A stretch of 64,000 nt of DNA from Caloramator quimbayensis (GTDB lineage Bacteria > Bacillota > Clostridia > Clostridiales > Caloramatoraceae). The position numbers and the translations under genes are program-made. The stretch is from positions 1 to 64,000 of the forward strand of contig NZ_FUYH01000010.1 in the NCBI RefSeq assembly GCF_900167605.1, in the 5' to 3' direction. The notes under the pieces were generated by a model, which was not told where the DNA came from, did not search any database, and saw only the letters and a program-made list of their open reading frames with translations. Shown here piece after piece: positions 1 through 12,337 of the stretch; the stretch's first letter is position 1, and the number at the start of each line of letters is the position of its first letter.

Positions 1-366
1 AAAGTGAACATAGGCAGTTAAAGCAAAAAGATACCTGTCACTGTCAACAATAAGACTTTTAAATCTATCATGGAAAAGGTGACCTATTCTTTCATGCCTT
101 TTGTTATAGTACATAGCGTACTTATAATTGATAAAGTGCATAATCTTCGATATGTCTGCACCGTTTGAATCTATAATAAAATGGGCGTGATTATCCATAA
201 GACAGTATGAATACACCTTAAACTCGAAATGGTCCTGAGCTTTTTTAACGAAATCCATAAACTTTACTTTATCATCATCATCTTTAAAAAGAGGAGCTTC
301 AACGATGCTTTTAACCATAACATGGAAAATTGAGTCATACGATTTTTGCCTTGCCAGTCTTGGCAT
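1..366 (-). CDS. REP-associated (Y1/IS200-like) transposase, 3' end cut by window edge
   Basis: The minus strand is open from an ATG at 366 to the window edge, giving about 122 residues beginning MPRLARQKSYDSIFHV. The segment CLMDNHAHFII contains the His-x-His (HUH) metal-binding pair typical of Y1 single-strand transposases, and HLFHDRFKSLIV matches the usual RAYT/IS200 continuation. The catalytic tyrosine would be further downstream, outside the window. GGAGGTGGT at 371-379 (complement) is a strong ribosome site with normal spacing, which fixes the start. RAYT proteins are single-copy, non-self-mobile relatives of IS200 transposases that act on short REP sequences. A matching short repeat sits just upstream (458-477). 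Family call is firm; activity cannot be judged from the fragment. Confidence 0.85.
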   Translation of the reverse strand, partial: MPRLARQKSYDSIFHVMVKSIVEAPLFKDDDDKVKFMDFVKKAQDHFEFKVYSYCLMDNHAHFIIDSNGADISKIMHFINYKYAMYYNKRHERIGHLFHDRFKSLIVDSDRYLFALTAYVHF

Positions 367-457
367 GACAAACCACCTCCAACTTAAATTATATTTTTAG
401 TATTATTTTGCCAAGTTAGAGGTGATTTTATTCATGTAATTGTAATGTTGGTAGTGA

Positions 458-477
458 AAATAAGTAACCGTCCCTCC
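458..477 (+). repeat. REP-like short repeat, copy 1
   Basis: The plus strand reads AAATAAGTAACCGTCCCTCC. Near-identical sequence recurs in inverse orientation at 12619-12638 and 12735-12751. It lies just upstream of the RAYT-like transposase, as expected for a cognate REP element or a fragment of the element end. Confidence 0.6.
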
Positions 478-610
478 TAACTTTATAACCTTCTTTGACC
501 TATAAGAATATATTTTTTGAAATTTTTGTATTTTTATATGTTTTTATAATATATTATGATATAATTTACTTGGAATATTTAAATTTAATTTTTTAATACG
601 GGGTGGTAGC

Positions 611-928
611 GTGAGCGAATATGAATCAAAATTAAAGAGTAGCGATGTGGATCTTTTATTTGAAGCCATCTTGACCCTCGAAAATATAGAAGACTGCTAT
701 AGATTCTTTGAGGATATATGCACTGTTAATGAAATAAAAGCTATGGCTCAAAGGCTTCATGTTGCTAAAATGCTGAGGGAAAGAAGGACATATATAGATA
801 TAGCTGATACTACAGGCGCAAGCACAGCGACCATCAGCAGAGTAAACAGATTCTATAACTATGGAAATGATGGATATAAAAGGGTGTTTGAAAGGTTAAA
901 GAGCAAGGGGAAATTAAATTCTGACTAG
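611..928 (+). CDS. YerC/YecD family TrpR-related DNA-binding protein
   Basis: A 105-residue protein that starts with GTG at 611, preceded by a GGGGTGG ribosome site. It has the TrpR-like all-helical fold of the YerC/YecD family: a core around FFEDICTVNEIKAMAQRLHVAKML and a helix-turn-helix around residues 60-82 (TYIDIADTTGASTATISRVNR). Family members are small cytosolic transcription factors, often next to pcrA in Firmicutes, as here. The ligand and target genes are not known for this copy. A hairpin terminator directly overlaps the stop, so it is likely transcribed on its own. Confidence 0.88.
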   Translation: MSEYESKLKSSDVDLLFEAILTLENIEDCYRFFEDICTVNEIKAMAQRLHVAKMLRERRTYIDIADTTGASTATISRVNRFYNYGNDGYKRVFERLKSKGKLNSD

Positions 929-955
929 GCAGCATTTATGTGCTGCCTTTTATGT
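928..955 (+). terminator. Rho-independent terminator after the YerC-like gene
   Basis: GGCAGCA (928-934) and TGCTGCC (941-947) pair around a six-base loop and are followed by TTTTAT. Confidence 0.85.
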
Positions 956-1027
956 TATAATAGCAGCATATAAGAAATAATGCTATAATCAATTTGTATA
1001 TTAATTGGTAACTTGGGAGGAATAAAA

Positions 1028-3256
1028 GTGATAGATCTGAATTTACTAAATGAGCAGCAAAGAGAAGCGGTAGAAACTCTAAGCGGGCCTTTATTGATAC
1101 TTGCAGGGGCAGGAAGCGGAAAAACAAGAGTTTTAACATACAGAATAGCAAATCTTATTGAAAATGGAGTTTACCCAGGGAACATACTTGCAATAACCTT
1201 TACAAACAAGGCAGCAGGAGAGATGAAGGAAAGGGTAGCTGATTTAGTTGGAGACGAAGCTAAAAGCATCTGGATAACAACTTTTCATTCTGCCTGTGTC
1301 AGGATACTAAGGCAAGATATTGAAAAGCTTGGGTACAGCAGGGATTTTGTAATATACGATACCTCTGATCAGGAAAAGATTATAAAGGATTGCTTAAAGG
1401 AACTCAATATAGATGAAAAAGCTTTCCCTCCAAAGGATGTCCTTTCAAAAATAGGTTCCTTTAAAGATGAGCTTATAGATGCGGATACATACTTTAGAAA
1501 ACATGGTATGGATTTTAAGACAAGAAATATAGCAAACCTTTATAAGCTTTATCAAAACAAGCTTGAGAAGAGCAATGCCCTCGATTTTGATGATATTATA
1601 ATGCTTACAGTTAAACTTTTTAAAGAAAATGATGATGTTTTAAGTTATTATAGAAGAAAATTTAGATATATTTTAGTTGATGAGTATCAGGATACAAATA
1701 GAGCACAGTATGAACTTATAAATATACTTGCAAAGGAGCATAGAAACCTTTGTGTAGTTGGAGATGATGATCAGTGCCTTTATTCATGGAGAGGAGCTAA
1801 AGTTGAGAACATACTCGACTTTGAAAAGGACTATCCTGATGTTAAGATAATAAAGCTTGAGCAAAACTACAGGTGTACCAAAAGAATACTCGATGCTGCA
1901 AATTATGTTATTCAAAACAACGAAAAAAGAAAAGCCAAGAGGCTCTGGACTGAGAACATGGAGGGGGATAACATAAAGTTTTATAAGGCAGAGAGTGGTG
2001 AGGATGAGGCACAATTTATTGTAAATGAGATATCAAAGCTTAAGAGTAATGGAAGGAACTTTAAGGATTTTGCCGTTTTGTACAGGACAAATGCAATGTC
2101 CCGTTCTCTTGAAGAGGCCTTTGTAAGATCATCTCTTCCTTATAGGGTAATAGGAGGATTGAAATTCTACGACAGAAAGGAAGTAAAGGACATATTAGCT
2201 TATCTAAAAGTTATAAACAATCCCCTCGACAGCATAAGCCTTGAGAGAATTATAAACGTTCCAAGAAGAGGAATAGGACAGTCTACAATAGATAAATTAA
2301 AGGAATATTCATCATCAAAGGATATGAGCCTTTATTATACTTTATTAGAGATAGATTCTATAGACGACCTTAATAAAAGGGCGCTAAACTCAATAGAAAA
2401 ATTTATAAGCCAGATGAATTATTTTGTTATGTCAAAGGATTCAATGAAGGTGTCGGAGCTAATAGATGAGATATTGAATACAACAGGATATATTAAAGAG
2501 CTTGAAAAGGAAAACTTAAAGGAAAATCAGGACAGAATTGAAAACCTTAAGGAATTTAAATCTGCTGCAGTTGAGTTTGAACAGAGCAGCGAAGATAAAA
2601 GCCTTTCAGCTTTTCTTGAAAAGGTAGCTCTCGTATCCGATCAGGATCAGATAGAATCCGTTGATGCTGTTAACCTTATGACGCTTCATACTGCAAAGGG
2701 CCTTGAATTTAATGTTGTATTTATAGCAGGAATGGAGGAGGGAATATTCCCACATTTTTCAGCACAGGAAGATGATGAAGAGCTTGAAGAAGAGAGAAGA
2801 CTTTGCTACGTTGGAATAACAAGGGCGAAGACAATACTTTATCTAACCTGTGCGAAGTATAGACTCCTTTATGGAAGGCAGATGTTTAACAGCGTATCGA
2901 GCTTTATTGAGGAAATACCAGAGAACCTGATAGATGATATAACTAAAAAGAATATTAGCTTTAATAGAAATTACGGCTATGAGGAAAATAGATTTTCAAA
3001 GTTTAGCGGAAATAGTTCAAGTTATCAAAAGTATGGAAGCCCTTTAAACATAACAAAACCTGAACCCCCAAATAAATCCTCAATTAAAAAGGTAATAGAA
3101 TATACTGTTGGGTGCAGGGTAAAGCATGATAAGTTCGGAACAGGCATGGTAGTTGCAATAAAGGATGTATCATCGGACAAAATGATAACTGTAGCCTTTG
3201 ACAAAACCGGAATTAAAAATCTTTTAGCATCTGTTGCGCCTCTTGAGAAGATATGA
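1028..3256 (+). CDS. pcrA: ATP-dependent DNA helicase PcrA (UvrD/Rep family)
   Basis: Superfamily 1A 3'-to-5' helicase of 742 residues used in repair and in removing RecA or transcription obstacles. The N-terminal Q-motif LNEQQREAV is followed by Walker A AGAGSGKT (about residues 27-34), motif II VDEYQDTN, the VVGDDDQCLYSWRGA segment, motif IV QNYRCT, and C-terminal motifs TLHTAKGLEF and EEERRLCYVGITRA. The last 60 residues (VGCRVKHDKFGTGMVVAI) form the Tudor-like tail that binds RNA polymerase in PcrA. The reading frame is open from a TTG at 1013, but GGGAGG at 1015-1020 places the true start at the GTG at 1028. Full length, with no missing motif. Confidence 0.96.
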   Translation: MIDLNLLNEQQREAVETLSGPLLILAGAGSGKTRVLTYRIANLIENGVYPGNILAITFTNKAAGEMKERVADLVGDEAKSIWITTFHSACVRILRQDIEKLGYSRDFVIYDTSDQEKIIKDCLKELNIDEKAFPPKDVLSKIGSFKDELIDADTYFRKHGMDFKTRNIANLYKLYQNKLEKSNALDFDDIIMLTVKLFKENDDVLSYYRRKFRYILVDEYQDTNRAQYELINILAKEHRNLCVVGDDDQCLYSWRGAKVENILDFEKDYPDVKIIKLEQNYRCTKRILDAANYVIQNNEKRKAKRLWTENMEGDNIKFYKAESGEDEAQFIVNEISKLKSNGRNFKDFAVLYRTNAMSRSLEEAFVRSSLPYRVIGGLKFYDRKEVKDILAYLKVINNPLDSISLERIINVPRRGIGQSTIDKLKEYSSSKDMSLYYTLLEIDSIDDLNKRALNSIEKFISQMNYFVMSKDSMKVSELIDEILNTTGYIKELEKENLKENQDRIENLKEFKSAAVEFEQSSEDKSLSAFLEKVALVSDQDQIESVDAVNLMTLHTAKGLEFNVVFIAGMEEGIFPHFSAQEDDEELEEERRLCYVGITRAKTILYLTCAKYRLLYGRQMFNSVSSFIEEIPENLIDDITKKNISFNRNYGYEENRFSKFSGNSSSYQKYGSPLNITKPEPPNKSSIKKVIEYTVGCRVKHDKFGTGMVVAIKDVSSDKMITVAFDKTGIKNLLASVAPLEKI

Positions 3257-5789
<2,533 letters not shown>

Positions 5790-5790
5790 A

Positions 5791-6075
5791 ATGAAGATTC
5801 TTGATGTTTTAATGTGGATAATGTTTTTTATTTCCTTTGTTGTATCAATTATAACTATTGTTGTACTCTTTGGTATTTCCTATGGGGATCTTTTAAAACC
5901 ATTTGCGACGATGCTGCCTATTGAAATAAGCCTGTCTTTAACGTTTTTCATATGGGGGCTTTGTAGCATTTACGGCTGTGATGTATCAGATAAAAACAGC
6001 AGCCCTAAAGTTTCAACGGCGCTGTTTGCACTCGGAGGAATACTTCTCATATTTGTGGTTTTTGGAATATATTGA
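5791..6075 (+). CDS. Small three-helix membrane protein, unknown function
   Basis: A 94-residue hydrophobic protein not assigned to a family. Three membrane spans are visible at roughly residues 8-31, 42-60 and 76-93, with a short polar loop (CDVSDKNSSPKVS) between the second and third. The start ATG is one base after the ligA stop, and AAAAGGAG inside the end of ligA serves as ribosome site, so it is almost certainly cotranscribed with ligA. No catalytic motif is visible. A long imperfect hairpin with a T-rich tail follows. Confidence 0.75.
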   Translation: MKILDVLMWIMFFISFVVSIITIVVLFGISYGDLLKPFATMLPIEISLSLTFFIWGLCSIYGCDVSDKNSSPKVSTALFALGGILLIFVVFGIY

Positions 6076-6124
6076 TAGAATAATGAATATTTTTATATTA
6101 TAAATTTCAAAATTATATATTTTA

Positions 6125-6190
6125 AAAACAGGGATTAATATATAAATTGATATGTAATTTTTATATTTAATCGCTGTTTTATTTTTTTTA
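6125..6190 (+). terminator. Probable terminator of the ligA transcript
   Basis: AAAACAG near 6125 pairs with CTGTTTT at 6174-6180, and the inner AT-rich bases extend the stem imperfectly. A run of T follows at 6182-6189. Confidence 0.6.
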
Positions 6191-6486
6191 ATTAATTCAT
6201 ATAATTTTATATGTGATTTTATAAAATGTTATTAAAACACGAGATTAAGCTGTAAAATCAAAACTTTAAGCAACAATTAACGACATAAAATTATAAAAAT
6301 ATTTTCTATAGAATTTATAAATATGACAATTAAGAGATTGAATTTTTATATATATAAATATAATAATGCAAACAAAAGTTATAAATTGTCGAAAAAATGA
6401 AGGTTAAAAATATAAAATTGCAATTGATTTTACAAATAAAAAAATATAGAATATTAATATTAAATTATTTTGCTTAATTTAAATCT
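6191..6486. other. AT-rich region upstream of the opp operon
   Basis: Nothing coding is seen. The stretch is almost pure A/T and should hold the opp promoter. A sequence around 6382-6397 (AAATTGTCGAAAAAAT) faintly recalls a CodY box, but with too many mismatches to annotate. Confidence 0.4.
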
Positions 6487-6501
6487 AAAGGGGTGTTGAG
6501 G

Positions 6502-7422
6502 ATGGTAAAGTATATAATCAAAAGGGTTATATCCTGTATTATAACCATGTGGGTAGTAGCCACAATAACATTTCTTTTAATGCATGCAGTGCCAGGGGGA
6601 CCCTTTGATAGGGAAAAAAAGATACCTCCCGAGATAAAAAAACAGATAGAGGCAAGGTACAATTTAGACAAGCCTCTTTGGTGGCAGTATCAGGATTATT
6701 TTAAACATCTTTTAAAGGGAGATTTTGGACCTTCCTTCAGGTACATAGGAAGAAGCGTTAATGATTTAATAAAAGACGGCTTCCCAGTATCTGCACAACT
6801 TGGAGGGGTTTCGGTGCTTGTTTCACTTTTAATAGGCATACCCTTTGGAATCATATCAGCACTAAATCAGGGGAAGTGGCAGGATAATTTTGTTATGTTT
6901 CTCGCTACAATAGGTATTACAATTCCAAGCTTTGTACTTGCAACTCTTCTTTTATATTTTCTATCCTTTAAACTTGGACTTTTCCCGTCGATGAGATGGG
7001 GAACAGCAAAACATTATGTTCTTCCGGCAATAGCTCTTGCAGCAACACCAACAGCTTTTGTTTCAAGACTTACAAGGTCAAGCCTTCTTGATGTTATAAG
7101 GCAGGATTATGTTAGGACTGCAAAGGCAAAGGGAATTCCGGATAAAATCGTAGTATATAAACATGCTTTGAAAAACGCAGTTATACCAGTAATTACATAT
7201 CTTGGACCATTAGTTGCGGGTATTTTAACGGGAAGTTTTGTAATAGAAAAGATTTTTACAATACCTGGAATGGGAAGACAGTTTGTTGAAAGCATAACAA
7301 ATAGAGATTATACAACTATTCTTGGACTTACAATTTTTGATAGTTTCCTCCTCGTATCCTTTAATCTTTTAGTTGACATATTATATGTTGTATTTGATCC
7401 AAGAATAAAGCTTGATAACTAG
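6502..7422 (+). CDS. oppB: Oligopeptide ABC transporter permease OppB
   Basis: Inner-membrane permease of a peptide importer, 306 residues. It begins MVKYIIKRVISCIITMWVVATITFLLMHAVPGGPF, the standard N-terminal helix and PGGPFD segment of the DppB/OppB family. The binding-protein-dependent transport signature near residues 205-225 (DYVRTAKAKGIPDKIVVYKHALKNA) contacts the ATPases. About six helices are predicted. GTG and TTG codons lie in frame upstream, but AAAGGGG at 6487-6493 fits the ATG at 6502. First gene of a five-gene operon. Confidence 0.94.
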   Translation: MVKYIIKRVISCIITMWVVATITFLLMHAVPGGPFDREKKIPPEIKKQIEARYNLDKPLWWQYQDYFKHLLKGDFGPSFRYIGRSVNDLIKDGFPVSAQLGGVSVLVSLLIGIPFGIISALNQGKWQDNFVMFLATIGITIPSFVLATLLLYFLSFKLGLFPSMRWGTAKHYVLPAIALAATPTAFVSRLTRSSLLDVIRQDYVRTAKAKGIPDKIVVYKHALKNAVIPVITYLGPLVAGILTGSFVIEKIFTIPGMGRQFVESITNRDYTTILGLTIFDSFLLVSFNLLVDILYVVFDPRIKLDN

Positions 7423-7433
7423 GGGGTGAGGAA

Positions 7434-8366
7434 ATGGATTTAAATCTTAAAAATATAGATAAAGAGCTGTTTGAGTATATTCCTTCTGATAATAAAGATT
7501 TAAATACAGTTGTACGTCCAAGTGAAACCTATTGGCAGGACGCATGGAGAAGGCTTAAGGAAAATAAAGTTGCAACCTTTTCTTTATTCGCTTTAATTCT
7601 TCTTATTCTTATTTCAATAATAGGTCCTTATCTCTCAAAATTCGATTATAGAACTAACGATATAAATTCATTAAATCTTTCGCCAAACTCAGAGCACTGG
7701 TTTGGAACTGATGAACTTGGAAGGGATCTTTATGTAAGGGTTTTATATGGTATGAGAATATCTTTATCTGTTGGAATAGTTTCAGCCCTTATAAACTTTG
7801 TAATTGGTGTAATATATGGAGGCATATCTGGGTATTACGGAGGGAATATAGATAATATAATGATGCGCTTTGTTGATGTGTTATACAGCGTTCCTACGGT
7901 TTTATATGTAATACTTCTTATGGTTGTTTTAGGTGAGGCAAGCCTATCTAACATATTCATAGCTCTTGGTATATCCTACTGGGTTGGAATGGCAAGGATA
8001 GTAAGAGGACAGGTTCTTGCATTAAAACAGCAGGAGTTTGTACTTGCAGCAAGGGCCCTCGGAGCTAAAAATTTCAGAATTATATTAAGACATCTTATTC
8101 CAAACAGCATGGGACCTATAATAGTAACTCTTATGATGTCTATACCGAGTGCAATATTTACTGAAGCATTTTTAAGTTTTATAGGTCTTGGAGTTTCAGC
8201 TCCTATGGCTTCCCTTGGAGTTTTGTGCAACGATGCAATTACAACCTACAGAACATATCCCTATCAGCTGTTTTTCCCATCCCTTGCTATATGCATTATA
8301 ATGCTTGCATTTAATCTTTTTGGAGACGGATTAAGAGATGCTCTTGATCCTAAAATGAGAAAATAG
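7434..8366 (+). CDS. oppC: Oligopeptide ABC transporter permease OppC
   Basis: Second permease of the peptide importer, 310 residues. It has an N-terminal cytosolic extension with the OppC/N-type segment WRRLKENKVATFSLFAL, the periplasmic-side motif HWFGTDELGRDLYVRVLYGMR and the ATPase-contact loop EFVLAARALGAKNFRIILRHLIPN near residues 200-223. Six membrane spans are expected. It starts 11 bases after oppB, behind GGGGGTGAGG. It pairs with OppB to form the channel. Confidence 0.94.
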   Translation: MDLNLKNIDKELFEYIPSDNKDLNTVVRPSETYWQDAWRRLKENKVATFSLFALILLILISIIGPYLSKFDYRTNDINSLNLSPNSEHWFGTDELGRDLYVRVLYGMRISLSVGIVSALINFVIGVIYGGISGYYGGNIDNIMMRFVDVLYSVPTVLYVILLMVVLGEASLSNIFIALGISYWVGMARIVRGQVLALKQQEFVLAARALGAKNFRIILRHLIPNSMGPIIVTLMMSIPSAIFTEAFLSFIGLGVSAPMASLGVLCNDAITTYRTYPYQLFFPSLAICIIMLAFNLFGDGLRDALDPKMRK

Positions 8367-8377
8367 GGGGCACGGTT

Positions 8378-9388
8378 ATGGAAAAACTTTTAAAGGTAAA
8401 TAATCTTCATACCTCTTTCTATACCCATGTTGGAGAGGTCATGGCTGTTAGGGGAATAACCTTCGATGTTGAAAAAGGGGAGGCAGTAGGACTTGTTGGG
8501 GAGTCGGGCTGTGGGAAAAGCGTTACTATGATGTCCCTATTAAGGATTTTAGCTGATACTGGGAAGGTAAAAGAAGGCAGTGCATTGTTTGAAGGAAGGG
8601 ATCTTGTAAAAATATCGAATCAGGAGATGTTAAAAATCAGAGGAAATGAGATAAGCATGATTTTTCAAGACCCAATGACTTCTTTAAATCCTGTATTTAC
8701 AATAGGAAATCAGCTTATGGAACCTCTTTTAAGGCATAAAAGAATGACAAAACACGATGCTAGAAAAAAAGCAGTGGAGCTGTTAAAGCTTGTTGGAATA
8801 CCTGAGGCAGAAAAAAGGCTATCCCAATATCCCCATGAGTTTTCAGGGGGTATGAGGCAGAGGGTTATGATAGCAATGGCTCTAGCCTGTGATCCTAAAC
8901 TTTTAATCGCTGATGAGCCGACTACAGCTCTTGATGTTACTATTCAGGCGCAGATACTCGATTTGATGAAGGAACTTAAAAATAAGATAAGCACATCTAT
9001 TATTCTTATAACCCATGACCTTGGAGTTGTTGCAGACCTTTGCAGCAGGATAAACGTAATGTATGGAGGCAAAATTGTAGAGCAGGGAACAAAAAGAGAT
9101 ATATTCTACAATCCATCCCATGCTTATACCTTAGGACTTTTGGGCAGCGTTCCAAATCCCAAAACATTAATTAAAGAGAGGTTAAAGCCGATTGATGGAC
9201 AGCCTCCGGATCTTTTAAAACCTCCTGAAGGATGCCCTTTTGCGCCAAGATGTAAATATGCAATGAGAATATGTGAAATTAAAATGCCTCCTTATTTTGA
9301 AATAAGCGAGGGGCATAGAGCAGCCTGCTATCTTAATCATCCGTATGCTCCAAAGGTTGAAGGTTTCAAAGGAAGGGGGAGAGAATGA
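8378..9388 (+). CDS. oppD: Oligopeptide ABC transporter ATPase OppD
   Basis: ATP-hydrolysing subunit of the peptide importer, 336 residues. Walker A is GESGCGKS near residues 41-48, the Q-loop is [11 protein letters not shown], the ABC signature is FSGGMRQR, Walker B is LLIADEPT and the switch histidine lies in ITHD. The C-terminal part has the oligopeptide-specific Cys motif ([14 protein letters not shown]...C) that in OppD/DppD relatives may bind an Fe-S cluster or metal. It overlaps the next gene, indicating translational coupling. Confidence 0.95.
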   Translation: MEKLLKVNNLHTSFYTHVGEVMAVRGITFDVEKGEAVGLVGESGCGKSVTMMSLLRILADTGKVKEGSALFEGRDLVKISNQEMLKIRGNEISMIFQDPMTSLNPVFTIGNQLMEPLLRHKRMTKHDARKKAVELLKLVGIPEAEKRLSQYPHEFSGGMRQRVMIAMALACDPKLLIADEPTTALDVTIQAQILDLMKELKNKISTSIILITHDLGVVADLCSRINVMYGGKIVEQGTKRDIFYNPSHAYTLGLLGSVPNPKTLIKERLKPIDGQPPDLLKPPEGCPFAPRCKYAMRICEIKMPPYFEISEGHRAACYLNHPYAPKVEGFKGRGRE

Positions 9389-10374
9389 TGGAAGAGAAAA
9401 AAAGCCAATTTTTAATTGAGATTAAGAACTTGAAAAAATATTTTCCAGTAAAAAAAGGGATTTTTAAAACTTCATCAAGCTATGTTAAGGCAGTAGATGA
9501 TGTTTCCTTTGAAATAAAAAAAGGAGAAACATTAGGGCTTGTTGGTGAGTCAGGATGCGGTAAGACTACCTGTGGAAGAACTATATTAAAGCTTTATGAG
9601 CCAACCTCAGGGAAGATAATATATGATGGAAAGGATATAACAAAGTTATCTGTAAATCAAATGCTTTCCTATAGGAGAAAGATGCAGATTATATTTCAAG
9701 ACCCCTATGCATCCCTCGATGCAAGGATGACGGTTGGGGATATAGTAGGTGAGGCCATAGATATTCATAATTTGATGGGGAAAAAGGAAAGAAACGAGAG
9801 GGTTCAGTATCTTCTTCAAAGGGTTGGGCTAAACAGTGAACATGCAAATAGATATCCCCATGAATTTTCAGGGGGACAAAGACAGAGAATCGGTATTGCA
9901 AGGGCTCTTGCTGTACAGCCTGAATTTATTGTGTGTGATGAACCTATATCGGCTCTCGATGTTTCAATTCAGGCACAGGTTGTAAATATGCTTGAGGATC
10001 TTCAGGGAGATTTAGGGCTTACCTATCTTTTTATAGCCCATGACCTCTCTATGGTTAAACATATTTCAAACAGAGTAGGAGTTATGTATCTTGGAAAACT
10101 TGTTGAACTTGCAGCAAGCAATGAACTATATAAAAATCCGCAGCACCCCTATACACAGGCTCTTTTATCTGCAATACCTGTTCCTGATCCTGATATGGCA
10201 GAGGAGAGAAAGAGAATTATACTTGAGGGAGAGATACCATCTCCTATAGATCCTCCTGAAGGATGCAGGTTTAAGGGAAGGTGCAGATTTGCAAAGCCTA
10301 TATGTTCAAAGGAAAATCCAGTCTTTAAGGATTTGGGCGGAGAACATTATGTGGCGTGTCATTTATTTGATTAA
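9385..10374 (+). CDS. oppF: Oligopeptide ABC transporter ATPase OppF
   Basis: Second ATPase of the importer, 329 residues. Walker [10 protein letters not shown]-loop [10 protein letters not shown], signature FSGGQRQR, Walker B FIVCDEP and switch IAHD are all intact. The C-terminal Cys motif [14 protein letters not shown] matches the OppF type. The ATG at 9385 overlaps the oppD stop (ATGA); a second ATG at 9388 is equally possible. GGAAGGGGGAG upstream is the ribosome site. Confidence 0.95.
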   Translation: MMEEKKSQFLIEIKNLKKYFPVKKGIFKTSSSYVKAVDDVSFEIKKGETLGLVGESGCGKTTCGRTILKLYEPTSGKIIYDGKDITKLSVNQMLSYRRKMQIIFQDPYASLDARMTVGDIVGEAIDIHNLMGKKERNERVQYLLQRVGLNSEHANRYPHEFSGGQRQRIGIARALAVQPEFIVCDEPISALDVSIQAQVVNMLEDLQGDLGLTYLFIAHDLSMVKHISNRVGVMYLGKLVELAASNELYKNPQHPYTQALLSAIPVPDPDMAEERKRIILEGEIPSPIDPPEGCRFKGRCRFAKPICSKENPVFKDLGGEHYVACHLFD

Positions 10375-10401
10375 AAATTAATAAATATTATTAGGTGAAC
10401 A

Positions 10402-10425
10402 TCCAGTAAAATTACATATACTGGA
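10402..10425 (+). other. Stem-loop between oppF and oppA
   Basis: TCCAGT (10402-10407) pairs with ACTGGA (10420-10425) across a 12-base AT loop. There is no T-run. Hairpins in front of binding-protein genes often adjust mRNA stability so that the binding protein outnumbers the permease; that role here is inference. Confidence 0.4.
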
Positions 10426-10451
10426 AAATATAAAAAATAAGGGGGTTTATT

Positions 10452-12083
10452 ATGAAAAGGAAAAAATTATTTATCTGCTTAACTGTCATCCTTACCATAG
10501 CTATGGTGGGGACACTGCTTGCCGGCTGTGGTAACAAGAGTGCATCAAGTGCTAATCAGACTCTTGTTTACAACCTTGGTACTGACTCGGAGACAATAGA
10601 CCCTGCGTTAAACCAAGCAGTTGACGGAGCTACTGTTGTTGCAAATGCTTTTGAAGGCCTTACAAGAATAGGCGATGACAACAACGTTAAACCCGGAGTT
10701 GCTGAGAAGTGGGAAATAAGTCCGGACGGAACAGTTTACACGTTCTATCTTAGAAAGAATGCAAAGTGGTCCGATGGGAAACCGGTTACAGCAAAGGATT
10801 TTGAATTTGCTTGGAAGAGAGCCCTCGATCCAAAACTTGCAGCAGCCTATGCATTTTTCTTAACTGATAACATAAAGAATGCAGAGGAATACTACAATGG
10901 GAAGGCAAATTGGGAAGATGTTGGGATTAAAGTTAAGGATGATTATACTATAGAAGTTACATTAAAAGTTCCAACTGCATTCTTCCTGCAGCTTGTTGCA
11001 ATGCCAATATACATGCCTTTAAGACAGGATGCTCTTGAAAAGGGCGGAGAACAGTGGACACAAAGCGGAGAAACATACATTGGAAACGGTCCATTTAAGA
11101 TGGTAAAATGGACACACAATGACTCTATGGAATGGGTAAAGAATGAAAACTACTGGGATGCAAAGAACGTTAAGCTTTCAAAGATGACCTGGGTTATGGT
11201 AACTGAGGCTTCATCAGCTCTTCCATCCTGGGAAAAGGGAGAAATCGATATTATAGAATCAGTTCCTCCTGCAGAGGCTCCAAGACTTATTCAAGAAAAG
11301 AAGCTTCAGATAATACCAGAGCTTGGAACATATTACTTATATTTTAATACAAAGAAGGCTCCTTTAAATGATCCAAGAGTAAGAAAGGCATTAGCCTTAG
11401 CAATAAATAGACAATCTATAAAGGATGCAGTATTAAAAACAGGGCAGATAACAGCCTATGCACAGGTGCCCTTTGGAATTAAGGAAGCTGATGGGAAGTC
11501 AGACTTTAGAGAAAAAGGCGGAAATTTATTCCAAGAAGATGTAAATCTTGCAAAACAGCTTTTAGCTGAAGCAGGATTCCCAGATGGAAAGGGATTCCCA
11601 GAGATGACATATCTTTATAATACAAACGAATCTCATAAGAAGATTGCTGAAATGATACAGGATATGTGGAAGAACAATCTCGGTATTAATATTAAGCTTG
11701 CTAACCAAGAGTGGAAGGTATTCCAAAAGACAAGACAAAATGGAGATTTCGATATTGCAAGAGGCGGATGGATTGCTGACTATGTTGATCCTATGACATT
11801 CCTTGATATGTTTATGAGCGATAACGCATTTAATGATGGAAAATACACAAATGCACAGTATGATGCTCTTTTAAAAGAAGCAAAGACAGCAACAGATTTA
11901 GCAAAGAGAGACCAGCTAATGCATGATGCTGAAAAGATTATAATGGATGAAATGGGAGTTTGTCCAATATACTTCTATGTAAGCAATATGTGCGTACAGC
12001 CATGGATTAAGGGAGTATATAAGACTCCTCTTGCAACGGTATACTTTGATCATGCTTATGTAGATGAAAGTGCAAAGAAGTGA
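10452..12083 (+). CDS. oppA: Oligopeptide-binding lipoprotein OppA
   Basis: Substrate-binding lipoprotein of the importer (SBP family 5), 543 residues, anchored on the outer face of the membrane. The signal peptide KRKKLFICLTVILTIAMVGT ends in the lipobox LLAGC, with Cys near residue 26. Family landmarks are TDSETIDPALNQAVDGA, VAEKWEISPDGTVYTFYLRKNAKWSDGKPVTAKDF and PLNDPRVRKALALAINR. The gene is last in the operon, behind a 77-base gap and AAGGGGGT, and ends at a strong terminator. With no catabolic context nearby, the peptide specificity cannot be read from sequence. Confidence 0.95.
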   Translation: MKRKKLFICLTVILTIAMVGTLLAGCGNKSASSANQTLVYNLGTDSETIDPALNQAVDGATVVANAFEGLTRIGDDNNVKPGVAEKWEISPDGTVYTFYLRKNAKWSDGKPVTAKDFEFAWKRALDPKLAAAYAFFLTDNIKNAEEYYNGKANWEDVGIKVKDDYTIEVTLKVPTAFFLQLVAMPIYMPLRQDALEKGGEQWTQSGETYIGNGPFKMVKWTHNDSMEWVKNENYWDAKNVKLSKMTWVMVTEASSALPSWEKGEIDIIESVPPAEAPRLIQEKKLQIIPELGTYYLYFNTKKAPLNDPRVRKALALAINRQSIKDAVLKTGQITAYAQVPFGIKEADGKSDFREKGGNLFQEDVNLAKQLLAEAGFPDGKGFPEMTYLYNTNESHKKIAEMIQDMWKNNLGINIKLANQEWKVFQKTRQNGDFDIARGGWIADYVDPMTFLDMFMSDNAFNDGKYTNAQYDALLKEAKTATDLAKRDQLMHDAEKIIMDEMGVCPIYFYVSNMCVQPWIKGVYKTPLATVYFDHAYVDESAKK

Positions 12084-12087
12084 TTTT

Positions 12088-12120
12088 AAGGCCCGCAAAA
12101 TGCGGGCCTTATGTTTTTTA
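12088..12120 (+). terminator. Terminator of the opp operon, copy 1 of a duplicated hairpin
   Basis: AAGGCCCGCA (12088-12097) pairs perfectly with TGCGGGCCTT (12101-12110) around AAA, followed by ATGTTTTTT. A 30-base identical copy begins exactly 250 bases downstream. Confidence 0.93.
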
Positions 12121-12130
12121 AAAGGTAGTA

Positions 12131-12313
12131 GCCGTTATTGCTGCACAGCCAATCATTTTCGCTTGTTAAGAAGCTCTAAGTCCTGCTTCCTTGAAAATTA
12201 AGAACTTTTGGAACTCACTCCGTTCAAACAGCCAAAAGTTCTAAAATTTTCTGCGTCAGCAGGACAAGAGCTTCTAAGACTCGCTTTATATTGGCCTTAG
12301 CAATAATAACGGC
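12131..12313 (+). repeat. Long palindromic dispersed repeat, copy A
   Basis: About 183 bases that fold into one extended imperfect hairpin. Outer arms are GCCGTTATTGCT (12131-12142) and AGCAATAATAACGGC ending at 12313. Inner helices include AGAAGCTCT with AGAGCTTCT, TCCTGC with GCAGGA, and AGAACTTTTGG (from 12201) with CCAAAAGTTCT (to 12242). Copy B lies at 35019-35200 and fragments at 22025-22072 and 35229-35290. Differences between A and B are largely compensatory within helices. No ORF is present. Confidence 0.85.
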
Positions 12314-12337
12314 TTTGAATTTGCTAAAGTATGTTTT

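Noticed and set aside
6382-6397. CodY-like box upstream of oppB
   Set aside because: About four mismatches to the consensus in very AT-rich DNA.
12131-12313. CRISPR or tandem repeat array
   Set aside because: The structure is a single long hairpin with no spacer-repeat periodicity; no cas genes in the window.
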